Positions 10,175-19,785 of a DNA stretch of 26,669 nucleotides are shown one piece after another. Source of the stretch: Stephanodiscus triporus (lineage: Eukaryota > Bacillariophyta > Thalassiosirophyceae > Thalassiosirales > Thalassiosiraceae); contig JALLAZ010000068.1 of NCBI GenBank assembly GCA_036939755.1, positions 1 to 26,669 of the forward strand, written 5' to 3'. Every line of letters starts with the position of its first letter. Positions within the stretch are counted from its first letter, which is position 1. The notes beneath the pieces were generated by a model. It was not told where the DNA came from. It was given only the letters and a program-made list of their open reading frames with translations, and ran no database searches. Both the position numbers and the translations under genes were made by a program.

Positions 10175-10975
10175 ATGGTATTGCATTATTTTGCAAGAGG
10201 ACAATGCGAAAGTGACAATTTTGATGTCAACTCTGTCAACCTATATCATGCTGCACAGTGGCTTTCCACCAAAGGCGGCAAGGCCATTGGCAGAGGTAAA
10301 AACAATATCGCAAAACTCCTAGAAGACTGGGATGCGATGTTTACTGAGTTTGAATCTTACAAGGGAATGCCTACGAGAGGCACCAAGATATATAATTGGA
10401 AGCAAACTCAGCTGAAAACAGTAGGACCTAATGGCTTGGAGGCTAAGATCATCGCAGAGGCGGAGTTTGGAAGCTACGAGTGGAAGGAAAGGAGGGATAT
10501 GCTCATTGAATGCATCAATAACAATAAAAATGCAGAACTCCTAGAAGACTGGGATGCGATGTTTACTGAGTTTGAATCTTATGAGGGAATGCCTGCAAAA
10601 GGCACCAAGATATATAACTGGAAAAAGAATCAGCTGGCCGCGGGACCTGATGGCTTGGAGGCAAAGATCATTGCAGAGGCGGAGTTTGGAAGCTACGAGT
10701 GGAAGGAAAGGAGGGATATGCTCATTAAATGCATCAATAACAAGAACAATGCAAAACTTCTAAAAGACTGGGATGCAATGTTTAGTACTGAGTTAGAATC
10801 TTACAAGGGAATGCCTACGAGAGGCACAAAGATATACAATTGGAAACGAATTCAGTTGGCCGGGGGACAATATGGCTTGGAGGCTAAGATCATTGCAGAG
10901 GCGGAATTTGGAAGCTACAAGTGGAAGGAAAGGAGGGATAAGCTCATTGAATGCATCAATAACAAGAAAAAGTAG
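10175..10975 (+). CDS. Protein with three tandem 73-75-residue repeats (DWDAMF...KERRDMLIE)
   Basis: An open frame of 266 codons ends at TAG 10973-10975. After a leader of about 45 residues (SDNFDVNSVNLYHAAQWLST...) come three repeats starting at 10310, 10532 and 10751, of 222, 219 and about 225 nt. Each runs LLEDWDAMF, ESYxGMP, GTKIYNWK, GLEAKIIAEAEFGSYEWK, ERRDMLI. Units 1 and 2 are nearly identical in DNA, so the expansion is recent, and the frame is kept through all three. The Trp-rich pattern is loosely like helicase-associated (HA) repeats but lacks their LGxWVxxQR core; I do not assign it. The ATG at 10175 may not be the real start, because upstream sequence in another frame also looks coding. 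This could be the 3' exon of a larger or decayed gene. Confidence 0.5.
   Translation: MVLHYFARGQCESDNFDVNSVNLYHAAQWLSTKGGKAIGRGKNNIAKLLEDWDAMFTEFESYKGMPTRGTKIYNWKQTQLKTVGPNGLEAKIIAEAEFGSYEWKERRDMLIECINNNKNAELLEDWDAMFTEFESYEGMPAKGTKIYNWKKNQLAAGPDGLEAKIIAEAEFGSYEWKERRDMLIKCINNKNNAKLLKDWDAMFSTELESYKGMPTRGTKIYNWKRIQLAGGQYGLEAKIIAEAEFGSYKWKERRDKLIECINNKKK
10310..10975 (+). repeat. Tandem repeat, three units of ~222 bp
   Basis: Unit boundaries are set by GCA(A/G)AACT(C/T)CTA(G/A)AAGACTGG at 10310, 10532 and 10751. The first two units differ at only scattered positions; the third is more diverged. All lengths are multiples of three, consistent with coding-level duplication. Confidence 0.9.
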
Positions 10976-11293
10976 CGATTTGTTGTACATAACTAACATT
11001 AGGCGGGTGATTACCTGTTCATTACGCCAGGATAACCACTATGCACTAAATAGGTTCCCAATGTCTTCTTCTTAGCTTTGTTATCTATTATTCGTAGTGA
11101 GACTCTACGGAAGGCTACGATTTAATAAAAGAATCCACACTTTTCTCACACACTGACCAAACGTTGATCGTAACTCAATGCCATGCCGGTCAATCTTGGA
11201 CTAGACGACATCGCAATAAGCCTGTTGTTTCATCAATCTTCATGAATGCTACTCCGAATGTCCTCTGCCAGAAATACCCAAGTAGATTGATTC
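10976..11293. other. Intergenic region between convergent transcripts
   Basis: About 318 bp separate the repeat ORF (+) from the 3' end of the RMC1 gene (-). It contains a plus-strand AATAAA-like TTTAATAAAAG at 11121-11131. No further gene is visible. Confidence 0.5.
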
Positions 11294-14200
11294 CTAATAT
11301 GATTCAACAAAGCCAAACATCGTTCGTAGCTTCCTACAATATGCTGATGCCTTTCCACCAAACAACTCATCGGGAAAACAAGTAAGTTCATGAGCTAAAA
11401 GACTTTGAGGTACAACCACGGTGTCAATATCCTCTGTAGCTTGAGGGGAAATCTTCCGTCTCTGCTCATCTGATTCTCCATGTCTGAACACCTTGACTTG
11501 CAGTCGTGAATCCAATGCGAGGACGGATGGATCCCACTGTTGCAAGAAGCAATGCAGATGAAAAAATGATTTGCAGCGGTCAGAAATGCTAGTCATTTTC
11601 CTCGCATTAGATACTGCTGCGCAAAAAAAGTCCTTTGACTGTGTGCCTTCGGCCAATTTTATGTCTTCGGCGCTTCTGTTCGGTTTGATTTTTTTAAGGC
11701 ACACGACGATTGCGTCGTTGAGACGACCCGCTGCCAGGAGGCATTTTACAGCAAGGGACGTGGCGCCGCATCCTAAAAGAATGATGGTGGCGTGTGAGAT
11801 CAGCTGCCGCGCAGTGGATTGGGCCTGAGGATTTAATACTACGCTCGTTAAACAAATTGTGTGAGACAGAGAAAAATGTTGCAATACAAACAGCAAGGGA
11901 TCATGAGCTTACCATTATCAGAGCATTCATCTGTAGCAATCAGAACTAAAGTTTCTGCGTAAGCTGTTGACCCAGGGATGTCAAAGTACATTTGATTTGC
12001 TGTTGGAAGATTAAGTTGGCTCTTTCTTCTCGTAATTATCCATTGCGTCTCTTGAGCCGACAAGAGTGACTTCAGTTCTCCGTACTGTCCTGTCCTCCAC
12101 AACACAGCTACAACTAGGCATTGTAACGCTACGCATGCTGAAACCAATCTCTTCTCCAATTCGATGAAGTAAAAGATTGCTAATGATGAAATGAACTTGA
12201 CCTCGTTCTGGTCTCCCTTTTTGACTGCCGACATCGCATGTGGCAGTAGAACAATTTCCAATATCTCTGTCTGTGTCAACACCGGGATAGAAAACTCAGG
12301 CAATATTGCGTGTCCCATTATATCATTTGCATCCACATTCTCACTGGGAGAAAGGAGAGAAGATTTTGGAAGCAGGTGGACAGATGACTCAAAGTCGAAA
12401 TTGCGTGCATCTTCACACTCCGAGTACTGCTCAGCGATCACCACAATCCAATTCCGCAGAGACGATAAATCCTTTAGTGAGATAAGTTTCGAAAATCGCT
12501 CCATGATATGAGTCAAAATGATGGTCCTTGGCATCTGCCGTCGCAGAAGAAAAGGGACGATGCATTCATTTAGAGGCACGCTCTTGAGCATAGAACGCAG
12601 GGAAAGCGCCACTTCATAAATGTGACCTTGACCATTCGTGTCGAGAAAATATGAAGGGGGTAAGAAGGACAAAGCCTTACTATGCACATTGACATCAGAC
12701 ACATCTCCAGCAGGCTCAAAAAGTTCAATGCCACCACGAAATACCCGTTGGTCGTCTGAAAACGAGGCAGCAACATCAAGGAAGATAGTAGTCTCTTCGT
12801 ACTTTGAGAAAATGCACAGCAAGTTATCAATGACACCGACAGATATTGAGTCTATGACAGCTCTATGGCCCTTAAAAGCATCAAATTTCTTGTCAGTTGG
12901 ATAGCATGAGATAGGCCACAGAGATAAGTGCAGTAAAGACAACGAAGTCGTTAAAATGTGACACGATCGAATCATCATATCATTTCATAAGCAAGATATT
13001 CTCACCTGATGTCTGACATATATGCATCCAGCTTCCCTATCCAGTTTGGTTAGCCCAATACCTCCGTGGACCGATCCCATGGAGCCAAGTTCAACACAGT
13101 AAACAGAACCATACAAATTAAGAAGAGAGATTTCATTGGGTAGCACTACATCCCTCTCTGAATTTCGCTCCTGTCGAGCCATCTCCGATTGGTCAACATG
13201 GAGAGTTTCCAACGTGAGAAGAAGTTCATGCTGTTTGTCTTCCTCACTTGCTGCCACTTCACGCAGGGTCCCAACATCAAATATGGGCAATGTATCAACC
13301 AAAGGAGACACCTTTGAGAAGAACAATGTTTTCATTGACATCACCACACTAGGAAACGATGATTCATGCTGTTGAATTTCTTGATCCTGAATTATGCAGG
13401 ATCCCTGCGATTCATTATCCCCCGGGCCACCATCGGTGATACCAGAATTCAGCGATAAAACTCTTTTGTACGACCCTATCACCAATGTGCGCGTCTGTGG
13501 TTCATACCAAAAGCTTGCCGCCAAATCATGTGCAAATACTTGCGTCTTGACCAATTGCCCCCTCATCATGTCCATATTATATACAAGTGTTGAAGTCGTC
13601 GTAACGACAATGAGGTCTAAGAAAGACTTCTCTTCCTGCTGCATTTTCCCCCGTGCGAGCCATAGGACACCTCCTCCAATGATTGACGTGGTCCCTGGAA
13701 CAAACCCCTCCTCATCCTTGGATGCCGTGCCGAACAAGGTACGAGACGACCTTTTAAAAATGGGCATTCTTTCAGGCTTCGAAGTGACCGGGAAAGGATC
13801 GACGGACAGGTCGATGGTCCAGTGGACATTCTTGACGTCTCCTTCCCTTGGTAATTCTCCCATTAAGGGAAAACTGCTTAAAGTGCTCCGTTGTCTAGAT
13901 TTTTCCGGCTTTTCTTCATCACTCTTCCCTTCCACCATTGCTACTCGAACCATTGAAGTGGTATACTGCATCACTAAGAACCTCATCCCATTTTCCATCT
14001 TCGGGCTGAATTTGGCAAGTATGGGAATTCGTCGGGACAGAGCCAATGATGATTCTGTCGTGCAGGTGTACTCATCATCCTCGGTTAGGATTGATCCGTC
14101 CATCTTTGTAGTTTCGATTGTGGCCAATTCCGGTGGAAGGGTTACCCACGCGGAAATTTCGAGTGTTAATGCCTGGAGATTGTCCTGCGCTGCCTTTTTT

Positions 14201-14571
14201 GCGGCGTCGAAAGCGCTCGTGGGCGGTCGTGACATGCAGGAAATGACATTCGCCAAAACATCGTTGTTTAATGGATTACGTTTTGGAATACCAAACGCCT
14301 GATAGAGGACAATCTCGTAAGTATCTTCATTAGAAGCCTCATTGTCGCCGCCACGAACCAGATGAAATGGTGATCGGGTGCTCCCCTCACTGTGGCCGTC
14401 GTCGGTGTTAACGCTACTGTTGGTGCTACGACCGTCGTAGCTGCTGCGCGGCCTGGCCGCGAGCGCGACGAAGTGGAGGGGATCATCATCAAACCACGTC
14501 GCGGCCGGGGGTTGGAACGGACGGCTACTGTTACCACCGACGATGGTGAGGGGTGCCTTGAGGCTTGCCAT
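11294..14571 (-). CDS. RMC1: RMC1 homologue, regulator of the MON1-CCZ1 Rab7 exchange factor
   Basis: Three exons: 14571-13006, 12888-11913 and 11838-11294. Introns are 117 bp (CAG|GTGAGA...ACAAG) and 74 bp (G|GTAAGC...GCGTAG), in phase; 1028 aa. The N-terminal half (to about 600) is beta-rich and WD40-like. The stretch NLYGSVYCVELGS, then SVGVIDNLLCIFSKYEETTI, matches the recalled animal RMC1 (C18orf8/Mic1) region LNVVDNLVVVHHQDTETSVI. The C-terminal half corresponds to the Mic1 domain: LLPHAMSAVKKGDQ, FYFIELEKRLVSACVALQCL and ATSLAVKCLLAAGRLNDAIV align in order with animal RMC1. Animal RMC1 is about 657 aa, so this copy is extended, mostly at the N-terminus and in loops. In animals it is a subunit of the late-endosomal Rab7 GEF; a late endosome/vacuole maturation role is inferred. 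ATG 14571 is the only sensible start. Confidence 0.8.
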
Positions 14572-14732
14572 TTTTCTTTATGACACGTACATATCGTAGA
14601 GTTCGTGCTTGATATCGTACACATAATCTATTCCAAAACTAAATTATTTACTTACTCATTTGTAATTATGGTGTTTGTTGAAGGTATGCACCATGCTTAA
14701 AACATGTCAGTTGCTTTTTTACCAAGACCTGT

Positions 14733-16532
14733 TCATTCGATACTCTTGGTCTGAGCATACAATTTGTCAATATCCAATTCAACCCAATACCTCTCTAACA
14801 AGTCTCTGCCCTTAGTACTACTTTTTGCCGCAACCAACCTTTTCATCAAATCACTCGCATTGGCGCGCTCCTCGTCCGTAAAGTACTGAGAATAATCCTT
14901 GTTCGAATGAAAGTCTGGCAATTTAGTAATCACGCGATCAAGATTGAGAAAGCTCAAGATTCTATCCGTCGCATCGCTCACGCCATTTCTATAATCCTCG
15001 TAGTAAATGAATAACACGGGAATTTCCAACATCTCCACCACTCTAATCGCCGCGAGGTGCCAATGGACGTATCGGACGAATTCAGCATGACACGGTATAC
15101 CGCGGAAGTATTTCGCTATGTCCTCGGGGTAGCTGTGCAACGTCCAATTGGCGAGACTTTCATCGCTCGTTCGTTCGGAAATCGTATCCTCGTCGGCACA
15201 CCATCTCTTGAAGCCGGTAACATCGTTGGAGTATCGGTCCACCCATCTCGTTTTGCCTTGCTTTGGATTTTCCTTCTGTTCGTGATGAAATCTCGACACG
15301 ATATTGTCGAACGGATTGCGCACCAAGTGTATCGCCTTTTCGACGACTGCGGGGTTGTACGTTACGTGCTGCCTTTTGTACTGAATTATCGACGCGGGAA
15401 GTCTCGACATGTGACTTAATAACGTGCCATTCATGAATGCAGCCTTGATAGCCGATACATCCACATCGGCTCCATGTTTTATCCTCGACGGCACTTTCCT
15501 TGATCCGCTTAGGCAACTACCCAGGAACGATAAATCTGCGGAAAACGCATAGAGAGTTGTTAGGAAGATGGGTAAAGATGAATAAAGATGACCGGGTGAG
15601 TTAATGTGAAACGACGATTTGCAAAATCAAAAATAGACTAGTCGACATTTCGAACGGACCAGTCTCTAAATACTCTTGCGGTGGACAGAATACGCATCTC
15701 GATCCACAGTGAGTCTTGGTAATTATGGACGCGGTCGGGGGAGGCACGTCGTAGTTTCGTGCGTTGTCCCCCCCTTTCTTGCCCTTGCATATCGTCGCAT
15801 TCCGACATCTGCTATCAATCGACATGGTAGTATCCGTGCGTATATTCGGTTGTCCCGGCGGGTGTATCCAAAACGGTCCAAACTCGCTCCACTCGTACAC
15901 GGGAATACTCATCCCACTGGCGCCGGGGTTAGTTTCCATTCCGTAATTCGTACCGGAGGTTGTATTGGACGCGAGTCGAACGAGGAGTGAGGTGAAGGAT
16001 GTGCCACTGTTTGGAAAGCTGAAGAATTATGCGTGACCAGATGAATGAGGAATGTTATGTTGAAGTGAGAATGAATCTGCGAAGTATGAGAGAGAGATCA
16101 TTTTACTTACCTCATGAGCCATGCAATTTTGCCCCTTTTCGACCCCTTTTTCTTCCTCTCTTGAACCATCCTGAACAACTCTTCGTCATATTCATCCGTA
16201 TTCACATATATCTCCCCTTCTGCAATATCGCTGTTGCTGGTGTTGGACGACGATGACTGTGCAAAGGCCGACGAGGATGCACTCGAATGAATCTCCATTC
16301 CATTCAACGTCTTCTTTACTCTATTAAAGTACATCGAGATAATGAATAGAGAACAGAAAAACAACGCCAGGACTACCCAGAGAGCGAGGTAAGAGGATGA
16401 CGATAATAAGAAAAACGATGGCGTTCGTCGCCTATTGTTGACATTGTTGGCGTCCCTTGGACTGAATATCTTTGTCATCTCTGGAGTGCTCGCGGAAGCT
16501 AATTCCTCTCTAAAGAGAGAACGCAAACGCAT
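14733..16532 (-). CDS. Type II membrane sulfotransferase (PAPS-dependent)
   Basis: Three exons: 16532-16111, 16018-15660 and 15535-14733; introns 92 and 124 bp; 527 aa. A short basic cytosolic tail is followed by one membrane segment near residues 47-69 (YLALWVVLALFFCSLFIISM), then a Ser-rich stem, the usual Golgi type II layout. The 5'-phosphosulfate loop is formed across the first splice junction: WLM-SFPNSGTSFT near 138-150. ASIITKTHCGSRCVFC lies near 240-255. The 3'-phosphate motif is HLVRNPFDNIVSRF near 330-343, followed by VLFIYYEDYRNG. These fit sulfotransferase domain families; the SFPNSGTSFT and TKTHCG form is, from recall, common in diatoms. Substrate is unknown (polysaccharide or other Golgi glycan inferred). 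The second intron has a weak donor (ACTG|GTCCGT), supported by phase and by the continuity YLETDLSFLGSCLSG. Confidence 0.85.
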
Positions 16533-16888
16533 AAATTACGAGGGAGATAGCGGCGATCGGCTGCTACGAATCTCTCGAGGCGGTAGGCAAGCTGGCTCTC
16601 TCTCTAGCTAGAAAGAGTGGGCGCAAAATCTCGGCGATGTTTGTTTCCTCGTTGCCGTGAACCCTGAGCCCTGAGCCCTGAGCCCTGAGCCCCGAGCCTG
16701 ACCTGGTTTTACGTTCACCAAAAAGGTTAGAGGGTTAGAGAGGTCGCACCGGAAGAAGAGGACAAATAATATTATGGTCGTTGCTTTTTTGTGTGTTTGT
16801 GTGTGAGAAAACCACGACCGAGACACCAGCGACGACTCACAACGTAGGAGTAAGTATCGTAAGAGTCTTCGCCAAAAAATGAGATGAA
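16533..16888. promoter_or_regulatory. Upstream region of the sulfotransferase gene
   Basis: No gene is seen. It holds a CT-rich tract (16590-16615), the heptamer repeat described separately, and AT/GT-rich sequence. It must contain the promoter of the minus-strand sulfotransferase gene, but no TATA or CCAAT element could be picked out with confidence. Confidence 0.4.
16662..16696. repeat. CCCTGAG heptamer tandem repeat, 4 perfect copies plus one variant
   Basis: CCCTGAG is repeated at 16662, 16669, 16676 and 16683, followed by CCCCGAG at 16690. It lies about 130 bp upstream of the sulfotransferase ATG. Confidence 0.9.
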
Positions 16889-17188
16889 TACCGTAATGGC
16901 CGGGGTTTAAGAACCAGCTAATGTTTTAGGATGCGACAGCTAAATCGTTCGGAATCTCTTGTTCCCCACGTCGTAAAAAGTTAAGATTGAGGGCTGTGTT
17001 AATCCTTATTAGACGACCAGCATACCGTTGGATTCGTCTTGTTGCGCTGAATCGTTTTTGTGTGGCCCCCATTTTCTTAAAACAGTCGCATCAATCTCAA
17101 ATTTGAGTTTATCTAATTTGCTAATTACGATAGATTTAGTGTCTGGTTCTTAAACCCCGGTGGTTCTTAAACCCCGGCCATTACGGTA
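16889..17188. mobile_element. MITE-like element with perfect 28-bp terminal inverted repeats
   Basis: The left end 16889-16916 (begins TACCGTAATGGCCGGGG) and the right end 17161-17188 (ends CCCCGGCCATTACGGTA) are exact reverse complements over 28 bp. The whole is 300 bp and has no ORF. The right end carries an extra direct copy of its inner 17 bp (17144-17160, TGGTTCTTAAACCCCGG). The outermost bases are TA on both sides, so the element may be 26-bp repeats flanked by a TA target duplication, as in Tc1/mariner-type MITEs. No longer flanking duplication was seen. An internal palindromic CAAATTTG lies near 17098-17105. No transposase is present, so it would be non-autonomous. Confidence 0.8.
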
Positions 17189-17760
17189 AACCATATCCAA
17201 CATGACGATCCACCTCGACCGCTATTGTAAAGAAGTCCCGCGATCGCGACTGGACAAAATTTACAAGGATACGTCGGGCCCTCATCGAGAAAATTGACCA
17301 TCTCTGCTCCAACGGGGACGGGGAGTCTGATTTTCTCTAGTATACAAAGTTGGCAAAAAAAAAACGAGAAAAATTCCATCCCTACGGCTCTCAATCAAGG
17401 ATCACCAACCACACCCCAAGCAAATGTGCGTGCCATAAAACGTGACTAATTGCGTCAGCGCATAACTTTGCAACAATGCCTGAGCAAATTAGCCCGGCGC
17501 TCGAAATCATTCGAACAAAGCACATTCAAACACTTGCTGCAGTAAACTTCGAACGGTACGATATACTCTCAAGAATTCGATCTTTATGAAGCGCAATTTT
17601 TAGACAAAGGAATTTTGATAGGGATGATGGCACCATCGTAAGCCTTGATATCAATGGTATGATGTACCCCCAGTGCCGTTGCATGGCAGTGCAACAAGCT
17701 GCTGTAAAACATTACTCTGCTCGACGACTTGAACCCCTTGCGAAGGGAAAAGATCCGCCG

Positions 17761-17953
17761 ATGCCTGGAAATACTGTGATTTAGTATGGGAAATACGATA
17801 GTGAGCTTTAGAGATAAATATGCCTGGAAATACTGTGATTTAGTATGGGAAATACAATAGTGAGCTTAGTGAGCTTTAGAGATAAATATGCCTGGAAATA
17901 CTGTGATTTAGGTAGTATGGGAAATACAATAGTGAGCCTTAGAGATAAATATT
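17761..17953 (+). repeat. Tandem triplication (~60-68 bp units) inside the RT relic
   Basis: Units start with ATGCCTGGAAATACTGTGAT at 17761, 17820 and 17888 and run through TATGGGAAATAC, TAGTGAGC and TTAGAGATAAATA. Unit lengths are about 59, 68 and 65 bp. The last unit leads directly into the intact frame DKYYEYGVDANQDR, so one unit is native and the others are duplications. Unit lengths are not all multiples of three and stops occur, consistent with a dead ORF. Confidence 0.85.
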
Positions 17954-18987
17954 ATGAGTACGGGGTGGATGCAAACCAGGACCGCCATGGACTCACCATC
18001 GGTGGTCTTGAATTGGCTTTTTTGGCCGATCTCGAATGTTTGAAGTACATCTTTGAAAAACTCCAACATCTCTTCGTGGTGAGACCCATACATATTTCGT
18101 CGGAACCCTACCGCGATGATGAAATCATCGTATTTTGGGGACAACAATCTGATGAATGGTTACACGGATGGCTGAAAACATTCCAACGTGATGTTGATTG
18201 CCTCCTTGGAACACTCGAAATCCAATTCACGATTATGGAAATTTGGAGGCCCGGCAAAGAGACACAGCCTCTCCCCGATTCGGAAGTGACCCTTGAAGAA
18301 ATTGGGAAATTCCATTGTGTAAGCATCTATGGTGAAAATTCATTTCCATACCTCGATGTGAAAATATCCTGGGATGAAAATGATAAATTAAATTTCAATG
18401 TGTACAAAAGCCGAGCGAACTCGTTAAGTATCTTAATCACAACAGCCACCATCACTGTCACCACCACAAAAGTGCCGTTCTATTTGGTGTGGAGCTGCGT
18501 CTATCGCTCCTAACCATGATGACACGGCTTGTAACGCTGATCTTAGCATCTCAGATATTTATTCCAATAAACATGAGGCACTCACTGTAGCTGGGCAACC
18601 CAAACTAAATCAAAAGATGTGAACCCTCCATGCTGTTATCGAGGATGATTCTCGCTATGGCCATGTCAGACTCGAAAAATGGGATCGAACAATCTACCAC
18701 CACAATTCATTCTTTATCGTGAAATATGTGAATCTTGGAAAACTACCCATCAATCAACAAATCAAACAATTACAGAATGCCTTCCACTTCCAGCTAAAAT
18801 GATTACGCCCGTGAGTCATCTACAGCCGGCACACAAACCTACGCAAAACATAATTGGTGATCTTAATTGAAAGCTCCTCCACGGAATCGTTGTTGATGCA
18901 GATTACGGGCCCCGCCCATGTTATTACCCAACTAGATTTAAGATTAAAGGGGAATGTGCTTTTGGGGATGGTAAAACCACCTGCTGC

Positions 18988-19674
18988 ATGGCAGGCATCG
19001 TCTATAAAATTTTGTGTAAAACTCAAGGTTGCAAACACTTCTACATAGGAAAGTCACAGCGTTATGTCAAAATACGCATTCAAGAACATATTGGTGAGGT
19101 GACAAAGTTATACAATAAATATTTACTATCTTTTCACCAATCCAATCAATCCTTATGCTCTTACCCAGCCTCCACACAGACTACTACTGACAACCAAAGT
19201 AGGGCCTTGATATCCCTCGAGACACAAGAGACTCTCTCTGCTCAACAAAATGCCCCAAATGAATCCCCACCCATATGCATTCTTATTGAAGACCATGTCA
19301 GCCCTACCATCCCCAGAACTTTGACAATGAGACTCCGCCCACATGCCAATTCTGTTCTGATGGATTCAATCGAAGGTATTAATACCAACGACGATTCTAC
19401 CGAACAAATAATCATTCTTCCTGACTCTCCCCCCAACAAACCATCACCATCTACTCAAGCATCCCCACTAATAATCAACTCCAAGCAAGACAACTGCTCA
19501 GCACTTGCTCGACACCTCTTCTCTCATGTCAAGAATGTACAATTCCGCACAAAGGCAGAAGTTGCCGATTGGAGCCGATCTCATTTAGAGGTCAAAATCT
19601 TTTGGCGGTTGAATACCATCTCCCTCGTGAAATCAGCAACCACAAAAGACTGTCGTGTATGTGCTGTCGAATGA
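18988..19674 (+). pseudogene. GIY-YIG endonuclease part of the retroelement ORF
   Basis: The longest intact stretch of the element is 228 codons open. It starts in the Cys-rich run before the domain (TTCCMAGIVYKILCKTQGC), carries the YIGKS and EHIGEV elements, a Ser/Pro/Thr linker and a C-terminal ALARHLFSHVKN...ADWSRS region. The TGA at 19672-19674 interrupts the tail, after which the same frame continues (FGSENIINLKSNLRGTCNCK) to 19785. The nuclease core looks undamaged at protein level, but upstream stops disconnect it from the RT. Confidence 0.7.
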
Positions 19675-19785
19675 ATGGCTATAGGCCGCTACTTCGGCAG
19701 TGAAAATATTATCAATCTCAAGAGCAACCTACGTGGAACATGTAATTGCAAGACGAGGTTCCTGCAGTTCATAAGATCTAGCTAG

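Larger units (their letters stand above)
17476..19785 (+). mobile_element. Degenerate Penelope-like retroelement (RT plus GIY-YIG endonuclease)
   Basis: A series of plus-strand coding pieces reads in the order of a Penelope-like element. 17476-17590: MPEQISPALEIIRTKHIQTL. From 17614: GTIVSLDINGMMYPQCR, resembling RT motif A. Next come HGLTIGGLELAFLADLE, motif-B like, and YRDDEIIVF with the catalytic YxDD at 18109-18120. MEIWRPGKETQPLPDSE and YLDVKISWDEND continue the domain to about 18480. A decayed linker with stops and frameshifts follows (18480-18985). The GIY-YIG domain starts at 18988: GIVYKILC, then FYIGKSQRYVKIRIQEHIGE, then a Ser/Pro-rich linker and ALARHLFSHVKN. One in-frame TGA (19672-19674) precedes the last residues, ending at TAG 19783-19785. 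Stops, indels and a triplication between motifs A and B show it is dead. RT followed by GIY-YIG is the hallmark of this class. Confidence 0.75.

Noticed and set aside
13394..14302. Long plus-strand ORF (302 codons) opposite RMC1 exon 1
   Set aside because: It lies entirely antisense to a well-supported exon, shows no family resemblance and has no splice-consistent extension.
15057..15419. Plus-strand ORF (120 codons) opposite the sulfotransferase third exon
   Set aside because: Antisense shadow of the exon carrying the VRNPFDNIV motif; no independent support.
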